A stretch of 37,886 nucleotides of DNA from Anaerolineae bacterium (GCA_030950085.1 JAUZRW010000258.1:1-37886), one strand, 5' to 3'. Numbered from the stretch's first letter, positions 23,326-30,457 are shown. Translations and numbers: made by a program. The notes: generated by a model from the sequence alone, not told the origin.

Positions 23326-23994
23326 ATGCAGCAAGTGGGTAAATCTGAATCAGTTGATGATTTCGTCAAAGCGGTTTATATGCTACAACAAGAGCATGAA
23401 CGTGCCTCAACCAACGCTCTCAAAGATGCTTTGGATATTTCTGCGCCCTCAGTAACCGATATGGCAAAACGCCTTGTTGAGATTGGACTAGTCGATTATG
23501 TGAAGTATCAGGGTGTCAAACTCACTGAAAAAGGTGAGGCGATGGCGCTGAATCTCGTGCGTCGTCATCGCTTAATTGAACTTTACCTCGTGCGAGAGTT
23601 AGGCTATGCTTTGCATGAAGTTCATGAAGAAGCTGATAATTTAGAACATGCCGTATCAGACCGTTTTATCTTGGCGATAGATGCCAAACTAGGTCATCCA
23701 AAGTTTGACCCACACGGCGACCCCATCCCCCATAGTGACGGAACAATCACACGCCGTAATCTGCGTCCATTGAGTCAATTGCCTTTAGCGACTCTAGCAC
23801 GGGTATCACGCTTAATTTCCACGGATACGCAAATGTTGCAGCATACCATTGACCGTGGCTTTGCACTCAACACAGAAGTTGAAGTGACCGCCCGTGACCC
23901 CTTTGAAGGACCTTTGACGATTACTGTGGGCAGTCAACAAACCGTCATCGGCTTTAATGTCGCCGAAAGTATTCTGGTTGAAGTCATGTCTTGA
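23326..23994 (+). CDS. DtxR/MntR-family metal-dependent transcriptional regulator
   Basis: 222 residues; GAGG precedes the ATG. The N-terminal winged helix (about 10-70) has VDDFVKAVYMLQQE, LDISAPSVTDMAKRL and VKLTEKGEAMA. The dimerisation/metal domain (about 75-145) has RRHRLIELYLVRELGY and EADNLEHAVSDR, with the His/Glu residues of the metal sites, then GHPKFDPHGDPIP. A FeoA/SH3-like domain closes the protein (about 155-222: PLATLARVSRLI, NTEVEVTARDPFEGP). It senses Mn2+ or Fe2+ and represses uptake genes; no transporter is next to it. The Cys of the CPHG motif found in some DtxR proteins is Asp here. Confidence 0.92.
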   Translation: MQQVGKSESVDDFVKAVYMLQQEHERASTNALKDALDISAPSVTDMAKRLVEIGLVDYVKYQGVKLTEKGEAMALNLVRRHRLIELYLVRELGYALHEVHEEADNLEHAVSDRFILAIDAKLGHPKFDPHGDPIPHSDGTITRRNLRPLSQLPLATLARVSRLISTDTQMLQHTIDRGFALNTEVEVTARDPFEGPLTITVGSQQTVIGFNVAESILVEVMS

Positions 23995-24161
23995 TAGATT
24001 TGTACCATTCCCCTTTACGCTCCGAAATGGCGTGCGCGACTTTGTTAAGACTACACACAAGCTGTCAAGCTATCTTTGTGTATTTCTAATCATAAAATAT
24101 CATAGCACTATGCTATACTGTTACAGTTTTGCATATCAACATCATAAGGCAATGAACAGAA

Positions 24162-24632
24162 ATGTTGTATTCAGCTATGGAAAAATCACTGACAAATCAA
24201 CGTGTACGCGCTATCTTGCTCACGGAACAAAAGCAAGTCTTGTTCATCAAGCGCATTAAACCACATAACCCTAGCCCCTATTGGGTTGCTCCCGGCGGCG
24301 GTGTAGAAGATGACGATGAGTCTTTACTCGATGCCTTACAGCGCGAATTGTGTGAAGAATTAGGCGCGACATATGAAGTCATTGAAGTTGGGTTTGTGCT
24401 AAAGCATTGCAAGGCAAATAAACAGCTTGAAGAACATTTCTATATTTGTCGCTTGCGAGATTACGACATCAGCCGCCGAAATGGACCCGAATTCGATGAC
24501 CCAACACGCGGACAATACATTCCCGATGCTATCGAACTCACAGCCGAAGCTATTCAGTCGATTAAGATTCAAACAGAAGAATTATGCCAATGGTTGCTAG
24601 GTAATCTGGACTACCTGCGTACTCTCGCTTAA
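24162..24632 (+). CDS. Nudix hydrolase
   Basis: 156 residues with a complete Nudix box at 47-69 (G47, E53, R61-E62, E65-E66, G68; visible as GGGVEDDDESLLDALQ and RELCEELGA). The core sheet around it is RAILLTEQKQVLFIKR and YWVAPGG. It hydrolyses a nucleoside diphosphate linked to another group; the substrate cannot be predicted. ATG 24162 is used; M6 (24177) is possible. A TATACT -10 lies at 24114-24119 with no clear -35. Confidence 0.9.
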   Translation: MLYSAMEKSLTNQRVRAILLTEQKQVLFIKRIKPHNPSPYWVAPGGGVEDDDESLLDALQRELCEELGATYEVIEVGFVLKHCKANKQLEEHFYICRLRDYDISRRNGPEFDDPTRGQYIPDAIELTAEAIQSIKIQTEELCQWLLGNLDYLRTLA

Positions 24633-24740
24633 ATGCCCCAATCTGTCCTTTCTATAGATAAACCACCGAGATGTACGCTATAATACGATAAGGTTTCAAG
24701 CAATATATCGGTATTATTTTTTCTAAACAGGAGATTTTTT

Positions 24741-25148
24741 ATGGCTCAAGAACGCCCACCTGCTTTACCACTCGAATTAGTCAATGAATTTGTGAGAGTC
24801 GCTCATGGCGATTTTGCCAAAGTGAAAGCTCTGCTAGAAGAAACACCTGCCCTACTCAATGCAACATGGGATTGGGGCGCTGGCGATTTTGAAACGGCTC
24901 TCGGCGCAGCAGCCCATACCGGAAGCCGCGATATTGCCCACCATCTGATTGATAAAGGCGCACGGATTGACCTTTTCGCAGCAGCCATGCTCGGCAAGTT
25001 GGATGTTGTGAAGGCAATTCTGACGGCATTTCCTGACGCACGCAACAGTCGCGGCGCACATGGTATCCCATTGGTTGTTCATGCTCAACAAGGTGGCGAG
25101 GAAGCTCAAGCTGTGTTGGAATATTTACAATCCCTCGCAGAAGCGTAA
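24741..25148 (+). CDS. Ankyrin-repeat protein
   Basis: 135 residues with a strong ribosome site (AGGAGA 8 nt upstream) and a perfect TATAAT at 24679-24684 but no good -35. Ankyrin-type helix pairs are visible: FVRVAHGDFAKVKALLEE, ETALGAAAHTGSRDIAHHLIDKGA and DLFAAAMLGKLDVVKAILTAFP. About three to four repeats make up the whole protein, with no signal peptide. It is a binding module of unknown partner. Confidence 0.85.
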   Translation: MAQERPPALPLELVNEFVRVAHGDFAKVKALLEETPALLNATWDWGAGDFETALGAAAHTGSRDIAHHLIDKGARIDLFAAAMLGKLDVVKAILTAFPDARNSRGAHGIPLVVHAQQGGEEAQAVLEYLQSLAEA

Positions 25149-25220
25149 ACAGTTTTCACGTTTCAAAAAAAGCCTAACACAGAGACGCGCTTTTCTGCTT
25201 TTGGATTCTCCTGAACCGTT

Positions 25221-25240
25221 AAGATAACAATTGTTATCTT
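25221..25240. promoter_or_regulatory. Perfect 20-bp palindrome, likely operator of the chelatase promoter
   Basis: AAGATAACAATTGTTATCTT reads the same on both strands. Its right half contains the -35 hexamer TTGTTA (25231-25236), so a bound dimer would block RNA polymerase. Confidence 0.6.
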
Positions 25241-25259
25241 TCTTTGATTCCCGTATACT
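25231..25259 (+). promoter_or_regulatory. Promoter of the chelatase gene
   Basis: TTGTTA (25231-25236), 17 nt, TATACT (25254-25259), 46 nt before the ATG at 25306. Confidence 0.6.
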
Positions 25260-25305
25260 AATCGTTCTGTTGATAACGAAACAGCTAAAGCGAGGATACA
25301 AAACT

Positions 25306-26442
25306 ATGACGAATCGTCCGTCTGTTTACCCTTTTACCGCCATCGTGGGGCAAGATATGATGCGGCTTGCCTTGATTCTGAATGCGATTGATATGCGAAT
25401 TGGGGGCGTGCTGATTCGGGGTGAACGCGGTACCGGTAAATCTACGGCTGCGCGTGCATTGGCAGCACTACTACCTGACATGCAAGTGGTCGCAGATTCG
25501 CCCTTTAATGATGACCCTAATCGCCCTGATACATGGTCAGATATTACCCGTGAACGTTATAACGGCGGTGGGAACAATTTACCGACTGATAATCGCCGCG
25601 TCCCATTTGTGGATTTGCCTGTGAGTGCTACCGAAGACCGTGTTGTCGGCACACTCGATATTGAAGCCGCGATTCAAAAAGGTGAACGCCATTTTGAACC
25701 CGGTTTGCTGGCGAGTGCTAATCGTGGCATTGTTTATGTCGATGAGGTCAATTTGCTAGATGACCATATCGTTGATTTGCTGCTTGATAGTGCCGCAATG
25801 GGTGTCAATGTGGTCGAACGTGAAGGCATCAGTTTTTCTCACCCAGCACGCTTCATCCTTGTGGGGACGATGAACCCTGAAGAAGGTGATTTGCGCCCAC
25901 AATTGCTAGACCGTTTCGCACTCTCTGTCGATGTGTTGGGTATTCGTAACGCGCAAAGCCGTATCGAAATCTTGGAACGCCATATTGCTTATGAAGATGA
26001 CCCACAAGCCTTCCATGAAGAATGGCAAGCTATCGAAAAGAGCCTCAGTGAACGGATTGTTGCGGCGCGTGAGATTGTCAGTGATGTTCAGCATACAGTC
26101 ACAGATTTGCGCCTGATTGCGACCATGATGGCAGAAATGCAAGTTGATGGTCATCGTGCCGACCTCGTGATTTTGAAAACAGCACGCGCTCATGCTGCTT
26201 ATGAAGGGCGTACAGCTATCACAGATAGCGATATTGCCCTAGCCATTAAGTTAGCGATTCCGCACCGTCTGAAACGGGGCCCCTTCGCAGATGCCAACGC
26301 GCAATTGGACAATGTAGAAAATCAGCTTGCGGAACAACGCGCCGAAATGAGCGAAGACGGAGATGCGGCTGAAACTGCCGAAGATGGCGAAGCATCAGCA
26401 CAAGACTCATCTGCCGACGCTAAAAAAAAAGTGACGAAGTAA
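25306..26442 (+). CDS. ChlI/BchI-type AAA+ chelatase subunit (zero-frame product)
   Basis: 378 residues from ATG 25306 (GAGGAT 10 nt upstream). AAA+ ATPase of the Mg/Co-chelatase I/D family: Walker A GERGTGKS (39-46), Walker B IVYVDE (142-147), the family insert VDLPVSATEDRVVGTLDIE, GTMNPEEGDLRPQLLDRF, and a helical lid. The C-terminal 60 residues are an acidic linker (about 320-378) typical of the D-subunit, not of I. The frame stops at 26440 after an A9 run, while the VWA half continues in the -1 frame. Together they make the familiar fused cobaltochelatase-type protein of about 698 residues. The termination product would equal a small I-like subunit. No large CobN/ChlH subunit is in the window, so the metal is unknown. 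Confidence 0.9.
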   Translation: MTNRPSVYPFTAIVGQDMMRLALILNAIDMRIGGVLIRGERGTGKSTAARALAALLPDMQVVADSPFNDDPNRPDTWSDITRERYNGGGNNLPTDNRRVPFVDLPVSATEDRVVGTLDIEAAIQKGERHFEPGLLASANRGIVYVDEVNLLDDHIVDLLLDSAAMGVNVVEREGISFSHPARFILVGTMNPEEGDLRPQLLDRFALSVDVLGIRNAQSRIEILERHIAYEDDPQAFHEEWQAIEKSLSERIVAAREIVSDVQHTVTDLRLIATMMAEMQVDGHRADLVILKTARAHAAYEGRTAITDSDIALAIKLAIPHRLKRGPFADANAQLDNVENQLAEQRAEMSEDGDAAETAEDGEASAQDSSADAKKKVTK

Positions 26443-26458
26443 GCGACGAGCAATCGTC
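26422..26458 (+). promoter_or_regulatory. Candidate -1 ribosomal frameshift site
   Basis: Nine A (26422-26430) are read AAA AAA AAA in the zero frame. A slip of one base back reads on as AGT GAC GAA into the VWA frame. The -1 frame is closed by TAA at 26421-26423, and the zero frame by TAA at 26440-26442, so the change must happen inside this 19-nt overlap. Fourteen nt downstream GACGA-GCAA-TCGTC (26445-26458) forms a 5-bp hairpin with a GNRA loop. Confidence 0.6.
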
Positions 26459-27401
26459 TACACAAGCACCGGAAACCGCGCAACAGCAGGCTGCCGAAAA
26501 TAACCCTTTCCCTAGTGCGGATGCCCGTTGGTGGGAAGGGGGACAAAAGGTGCAGTCTGCGGCGGAATTTGAGGCGCGTAAATTGCAAACAAACCTCGAT
26601 AAAATGTCGCGCCAGCGTTCAGGGCGACGTTCGACGACTCGTACCGAGCGCAAACGGGGACGTTATGTACGGGCTGTTCCGGCAGGCGACAAAACCGATG
26701 ATATCGCCTTTGATGCCACATTACGCGCTGCGGCTGTCTATCAAAAAGCCAGAGTCAAGCAAAAAGAAGAAAGTGGCATGGCGTATGCCCTACGAAAAAG
26801 TGACCTCCAGCGCAAAATCCGTGTGAAAAAAGCCGCCAACCTCATTTTATTTGCTGTGGATGCCTCATGGAGTATGGCGGTTTCCGAGCGTATGCAAGCG
26901 ACAAAGAGTGCCATTATGTCGCTGCTGACCGATGCCTATCAACGCCGTGACCGCGTGGGGCTGGTCGTTTTCCAGAAAGACCGTGCCTCGCTGATATTGC
27001 CACCCACAAATAGCGTCATGCTGGCGAAAGAGGCGCTGCAAGATATTCCCGTCGGTGGGAAAACACCACTTTCTGCCGGATTGTTCCTGAGCTACGATAC
27101 GATTAAGCGCGAAATGCTGCATAATCCCGATGTGATGCCGATGATGATTTTGCTCACCGATGGGGCAGGCAATGTCAGCATGAGTGAGGGACTCTCGCCA
27201 CAAGAAGAATCACACCATATCGCGCACCTGATTAAAGAGGCTGAGATTCGCACTGTGACGATTAATATGGAGCATGTCGCCTTTGACCAAGGATTGGCAA
27301 AACGTTTAGCCGACCAATTGGGTGGTCCCTGCTATACCCTCGCCCAGATTCGTGCTGATAATCTGCTGGAAACGGTTCGCAACGAAATCGAAAAGGCGTA
27401 A
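26424..27401 (+). CDS. ChlD/BchD-type VWA domain of the chelatase (-1 frame part)
   Basis: Open in the -1 frame from the A-run to TAA at 27401. It begins with an acidic/Gln-rich linker (SDEVSDEQSSTQAPE), then NPFPSADARWWEGG, basic KRGRYVRAVP and ALRKSDLQRKIRVKK, then a VWA domain with an intact MIDAS: DASWSM, T in GGKTPLSAG, D in LLTDGAGN. This is the integrin-I-like half of D-type chelatase subunits. It has no ATG; the first possible internal start is GTG at 26550, with GGGGGA upstream, which would drop the conserved linker. I prefer synthesis by frameshift fusion to the AAA+ part; a real or sequencing deletion in the homopolymer is the alternative. Confidence 0.85.
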   Translation, partial: KKSDEVSDEQSSTQAPETAQQQAAENNPFPSADARWWEGGQKVQSAAEFEARKLQTNLDKMSRQRSGRRSTTRTERKRGRYVRAVPAGDKTDDIAFDATLRAAAVYQKARVKQKEESGMAYALRKSDLQRKIRVKKAANLILFAVDASWSMAVSERMQATKSAIMSLLTDAYQRRDRVGLVVFQKDRASLILPPTNSVMLAKEALQDIPVGGKTPLSAGLFLSYDTIKREMLHNPDVMPMMILLTDGAGNVSMSEGLSPQEESHHIAHLIKEAEIRTVTINMEHVAFDQGLAKRLADQLGGPCYTLAQIRADNLLETVRNEIEKA

Positions 27402-27423
27402 TCGTTCGTAGATTGTTCTCCTC

Positions 27424-27458
27424 GTGTATACTGAAAGCATGGTTTAGTAACTGTGTTT
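27424..27458. repeat. Left 35-nt repeat bounding the PRTase/DprA cassette
   Basis: GTGTATACTGAAAGC, R, TGGT, Y, T, RR, T, R, ACTG, Y, GTTT. It matches 29338-29372 at 29 of 35 positions in the same orientation; all six differences are transitions. Confidence 0.75.
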
Positions 27459-27485
27459 GCAAATTTAGAAAAAATGTTCTATAAT
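27457..27485 (+). promoter_or_regulatory. Promoter of the PRTase/DprA cassette
   Basis: TTGCAA (27457-27462), a 17-nt spacer, perfect TATAAT (27480-27485), 20 nt before ATG 27506. It gives a short leader of about 14 nt with only a weak ribosome site (GTGGA). Confidence 0.75.
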
Positions 27486-27505
27486 TATGGTAAGTGGAAT
27501 GAATT

Positions 27506-28306
27506 ATGCCCAAAAGATTCAAACTTCAAGACTATAATGTTGAATACATAGTTGCTAAACAACAATCATGTGTGTTGATAACAGGCGAAAGAATTTATTA
27601 CAATATTCTCTCTGATGCGTATCCAAATCGCTGTAATTCCATCTTTGATGACCGAAATCACAAATATGATTGGGGAGTTTATATTAACAGTAGCGAAGAT
27701 GAAGCGCAGGAAATTGACAACTTACTAAAAATGTTTACTTATGCGGTATGTCTACAAGATACACTACATCAAACATTTGCATTAGATTATTATTATGAGC
27801 CTTATTGGGATAAGCCAGAGGGTGGACTAACTTTAGCCGGAAGTCTAGTTCATCAATGCAAGTATTATCCTATTGATACGCCTGAACATTCTCAGCAGCT
27901 TGAAAAGTTGATTGATTACTTTTCTCGGTTTTTTACTAAACACCCATCATATGGACAATCAGATTATCTGGTAGGTGTTCCGTACTATGGTGAGAAAAGT
28001 TTCGATTTGCCAACTACCTTAGCAACACGGCTCTGCGATAAGTTCAGTATAATCAATGGTGAACAATATGTTGCTAAAATACGCGAAACAAAATCAATGA
28101 AAAGTTTAGAAGCGCCAGAAGAAAAGACAAAAAATATTAAGGGGGCATTTTCAGTTTCCAATAATGCTCCATTTTCTGGTAAAAGGATTACAATTCTTGA
28201 TGATGTATATCGTTCAGGTACGACAATTCTTGAATTAGCAAGCATTCTGCAAAAGGCAGGTGCAATAGTTCAAGGACTTGTAGCAACCAAGACAATTCGA
28301 GACTAA
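27506..28306 (+). CDS. ComF-like phosphoribosyltransferase-fold protein with a novel N-terminal domain
   Basis: 266 residues. The C-terminal half (about 118-266) is a type I PRTase fold: YLVGVPYYGEKSFDLPT (substrate side), VAKIRETKSMKSL, NIKGAFSV, and the PRPP loop ITILDDVYRSGTT (228-240) followed by LQKAGAIVQGLVATKT. The order is that of ComF-type competence proteins. The N-terminal 110 residues (SCVLITGERIYYNIL, YDWGVYINSSEDEAQEIDNLL) lack the four-Cys zinc finger of ComF and match nothing I know. Twelve nt separate it from the DprA-like gene, which has its own ribosome site, so they form an operon. Codon and base use are more AT-rich than the chelatase gene before it, consistent with acquisition. 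Likely a nucleotide- or PRPP-binding enzyme or sensor. Confidence 0.8.
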   Translation: MPKRFKLQDYNVEYIVAKQQSCVLITGERIYYNILSDAYPNRCNSIFDDRNHKYDWGVYINSSEDEAQEIDNLLKMFTYAVCLQDTLHQTFALDYYYEPYWDKPEGGLTLAGSLVHQCKYYPIDTPEHSQQLEKLIDYFSRFFTKHPSYGQSDYLVGVPYYGEKSFDLPTTLATRLCDKFSIINGEQYVAKIRETKSMKSLEAPEEKTKNIKGAFSVSNNAPFSGKRITILDDVYRSGTTILELASILQKAGAIVQGLVATKTIRD

Positions 28307-28317
28307 GGTGAGCTATC

Positions 28318-29319
28318 ATGGCATTACCAAACTTAATGGACATCAAAGGCATCGGCAAAAAACGATACGCAATCATAAATACAAAAATGACTGAAAATAA
28401 TTGGTCATTGAATGATGTTTATGCTATGTCGCCAGATACTATAAAAAAGATATTCAAATTGCCCATTAATGTTGCCAAAGCCATATCCGAAACAGGGAAA
28501 AAGGCTGTTGCGGAGCGTAAACAATCTAAACCTGACAAAGTGGTTCAGCCAAAAACAACAACTGATAAACTATCTGAAAAAGACACACAAGTATTTGACA
28601 AAAAAGATAGTAATTATCCGAATAGGTTGAAGCAAATATTAGGTGATGCTGCGCCTGAAAAACTCTATATATGGGGCAATTTAGAACTGATAGATAAACC
28701 GTCGATTGGTTTTTGTGGTTCACGGAATGTCAGTGATAAGGGATTGGCTGTTACGGCGGATGTCGCACAGCAAATTGCTGAACTCGGCTGGGTTGTGGTA
28801 AGTGGTCATGCACGGGGAGTCGATGCAACAGCGCATCGTGTGGCACTTGAAAATAATGCTGGAACAATTATTGTGCTTCCACAGGGCATTAATGGCTTTA
28901 AGTTGCGTTCTGAATTGCGGCGATACGCTAAAAAAGAGAACTTGCTCATTATTTCCGAATTTCCGTTGAATGCACGCTGGAATGTCGGTTATGCGATGCA
29001 GCGCAATCGCACAATTATTGGTCTTTCTGATGCGATGGTACTGGTTGAATCGCGTACAAAGGGCGGCACATTTAATGCTGGCAAAACAGCCTTGCAGTAT
29101 CAACACCCATTATTTGTGGTGACATTTGATGATAAAAAACCAAGCAATGCGGGTAACGACTATTTCATTCAACGCGGCGCAACTCGCCTTATGAAAAGTC
29201 AGACTACAGGGCGTGCTAACATCACGACTTTAAGGCAACAGGTAGAATCGCAGCAAGCACGGGATAATTTACCATCTGCAAAACCTACACAAATGACCCT
29301 GTTACTAGAATCAGAGTAA
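28318..29319 (+). CDS. DprA/Smf-like SLOG-domain protein with N-terminal HhH
   Basis: 333 residues. An N-terminal helix-hairpin-helix-like part (6-60: LMDIKGIGKKRY, KLPINVAKAI) is followed by a charged linker (62-92) and a DprA-type Rossmann domain: YPNRLKQIL, GFCGSRNVSDKG (134-136 GSR), VVVSGHARGVDATAHR (162-169), IIVLPQGING, IISEFPLNA, QRNRTIIGLSDAMVLVES and GGTFNAGKTAL. The winged-helix C-terminus of competence DprA is missing; the tail is short (PTQMTLLLE). Departures from DprA consensus (SGHARGVD for SGLARGID; TKGGTFNAG for SGSLxTA) suggest a divergent paralogue. DprA binds ssDNA and loads RecA; SLOG domains in conflict systems bind or cleave nucleotide signals. The pairing with a ComF-like gene in a repeat-bounded cassette suggests a defence or DNA-uptake role. 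Confidence 0.85.
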   Translation: MALPNLMDIKGIGKKRYAIINTKMTENNWSLNDVYAMSPDTIKKIFKLPINVAKAISETGKKAVAERKQSKPDKVVQPKTTTDKLSEKDTQVFDKKDSNYPNRLKQILGDAAPEKLYIWGNLELIDKPSIGFCGSRNVSDKGLAVTADVAQQIAELGWVVVSGHARGVDATAHRVALENNAGTIIVLPQGINGFKLRSELRRYAKKENLLIISEFPLNARWNVGYAMQRNRTIIGLSDAMVLVESRTKGGTFNAGKTALQYQHPLFVVTFDDKKPSNAGNDYFIQRGATRLMKSQTTGRANITTLRQQVESQQARDNLPSAKPTQMTLLLESE

Positions 29320-29337
29320 ATTCAGAAACAAGTCGTG

Positions 29338-29372
29338 GTGTATACTGAAAGCGTGGTCTGATGACTGCGTTT
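29338..29372. repeat. Right 35-nt repeat bounding the PRTase/DprA cassette
   Basis: Second copy of 27424-27458, starting 18 nt after the DprA-like stop codon. It is followed by a short open frame (29380-29481) that the left copy does not have. Confidence 0.75.
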
Positions 29373-29379
29373 TTCGTTT

Positions 29380-29481
29380 ATGAAGGCAAATATCGTGCGC
29401 GATTCGCTAAAACTCGAAGATTTACCAGCTTATGTTGTAGAGAATACACAACAGCTTACCATCCTCACGAGAAAATTGTGA
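29380..29481 (+). CDS. Possible 33-residue peptide or gene remnant
   Basis: ATG at 29380, directly after the right repeat, opens a 33-codon frame containing VRDSLKLEDLPAYVVENTQQ. It has no strong ribosome site (TTTTTCGTTT upstream) and no known family. It may be a fragment of a gene that originally followed the chelatase operon. Confidence 0.25.
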   Translation: MKANIVRDSLKLEDLPAYVVENTQQLTILTRKL

Positions 29482-29557
29482 TAGGTGACATCTAACAAAG
29501 AATGACATTTTGCGCTAAGATAGGGGTAAAATGAATTCAGATTGAGGAGCGTGAACG

Positions 29558-29896
29558 ATGTTTCGGCGCAAACCAAAAACACGGATGCAACGGGCGCGTG
29601 AGGACTTCGTGAAAATACGACAACAGGCTGACGATGCTCGTAAAGATATTGTGCAACAATTGAATCGCAGTGCCAAGCACCTTCGCGGTGATGTTGGGCA
29701 TCTGTTTGATGGCGATGACCGTGCAAGTCGATTAGCGAAAGAACTTGAACATATGGCAGAAGACCTTGAAAAACGTACTGAAAAGCGCGTGGGTGACGTA
29801 GCCGATACTGCGAGTAGTAATGTGTGGTTTACCGTTCTTGTCGCCTTTGCCATCGGTGTACTGGTCGGAATCATGTTCAAAATCATGAAACGATAA
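29558..29896 (+). CDS. Small coiled-coil protein with a C-terminal membrane helix
   Basis: 112 residues; GAGGAG lies 8 nt before the ATG. A long charged helical part (MQRAREDFVKIRQQADDARK, SRLAKELEHMAEDLEKRTEKR) is followed by a single hydrophobic segment (about 90-107: VWFTVLVAFAIGVLVGIMF) and a short basic end. The layout resembles ElaB/YqjD/DUF883-type or YtxH-type tail-anchored proteins, which associate with ribosomes or membranes in stress. The exact family is unproven. Confidence 0.75.
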   Translation: MFRRKPKTRMQRAREDFVKIRQQADDARKDIVQQLNRSAKHLRGDVGHLFDGDDRASRLAKELEHMAEDLEKRTEKRVGDVADTASSNVWFTVLVAFAIGVLVGIMFKIMKR

Positions 29897-29903
29897 TTTG
29901 AGT

Positions 29904-30236
29904 ATGATTAAATTTGTGGTGATGTTTCGACAACCAGATGATAGGGGCGATTTTGAGAATGCCTATAACGACTTTCTGGCGCTTGTCGAACGGATGCCAG
30001 ATATCAAGCGCCGACAGGTGGTGCATGTCCTCGGCAGTCCGCAAGGTGATGCGCCTTATCATCGCTTGCTAGAAATCTACTTTGACACAGAGGAGCAACT
30101 AAAAGCCTCGTTGATGTCTGGTGCTGGGCAAGAAGCTGGCAATGAGTTAGGGCGCTTCAAAGAAGGCAGTTTTGATGTGCAATTTGCGGAAGTTTACGAA
30201 GAAGAAGGCGGTAGCACAGTCACGGAAACAACTTAA
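29904..30236 (+). CDS. EthD-family ferredoxin-like protein
   Basis: 110 residues from ATG 29904, seven nt after the stop of the preceding gene, so probably cotranscribed. The dimeric alpha-beta barrel pattern is clear: MIKFVVMFRQPDD, FENAYNDFLALVERMP, VVHVLGSPQGDAPYHRLLEIYFD, EEQLKASLMSGAGQEAGNEL. This matches EthD domain proteins (first seen beside ether-degrading P450s), whose function is mostly unknown. The tail is Glu/Thr-rich. It converges with the 74-residue gene, overlapping by 4 nt at the stops. Confidence 0.85.
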   Translation: MIKFVVMFRQPDDRGDFENAYNDFLALVERMPDIKRRQVVHVLGSPQGDAPYHRLLEIYFDTEEQLKASLMSGAGQEAGNELGRFKEGSFDVQFAEVYEEEGGSTVTETT

Positions 30237-30457
30237 TCAGTATCTGTCGTGTCGCCTTCGCGCATCGCCTTGAGTTCTGCTTCTAGCGCCTCACGTTTAG
30301 CGGCACTCGCCTTACGCCCAGCAACGAGTGCCTCTTGATAGTGTTCGCGCAAGGTTTGACGTATTTGGCTATCTTCTGATGCGAAGAATAACATCGCTAG
30401 TAGTCCGATGATTCCACCGATGAATGTCCCCAAAAACCATGTCAAAATTTTTCGCAT
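30233..30457 (-). CDS. Small membrane-anchored coiled-coil protein
   Basis: 74 residues with ATG at 30457 and AGGAAA 9 nt upstream. One N-terminal membrane segment (about 4-26: ILTWFLGTFIGGIIGLLAMLFF) is followed by a charged helix with heptad-like pattern (QTLREHYQEALVAGRKASAA, REALEAELKAMREG). It resembles YtxH-like proteins. Its stop codon overlaps that of the EthD gene. Confidence 0.7.
   Translation of the reverse strand: MRKILTWFLGTFIGGIIGLLAMLFFASEDSQIRQTLREHYQEALVAGRKASAAKREALEAELKAMREGDTTDTD

Noticed and set aside
26550-26552. GTG as the sole start of a separate VWA gene
   Set aside because: It has a possible ribosome site, but using it would drop the linker residues open in the same frame back to the A-run; kept only as the alternative to frameshifting.
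28720-29106. 128-codon minus-strand frame
   Set aside because: Antisense of the DprA-like gene, whose conserved motifs are all on the plus strand.
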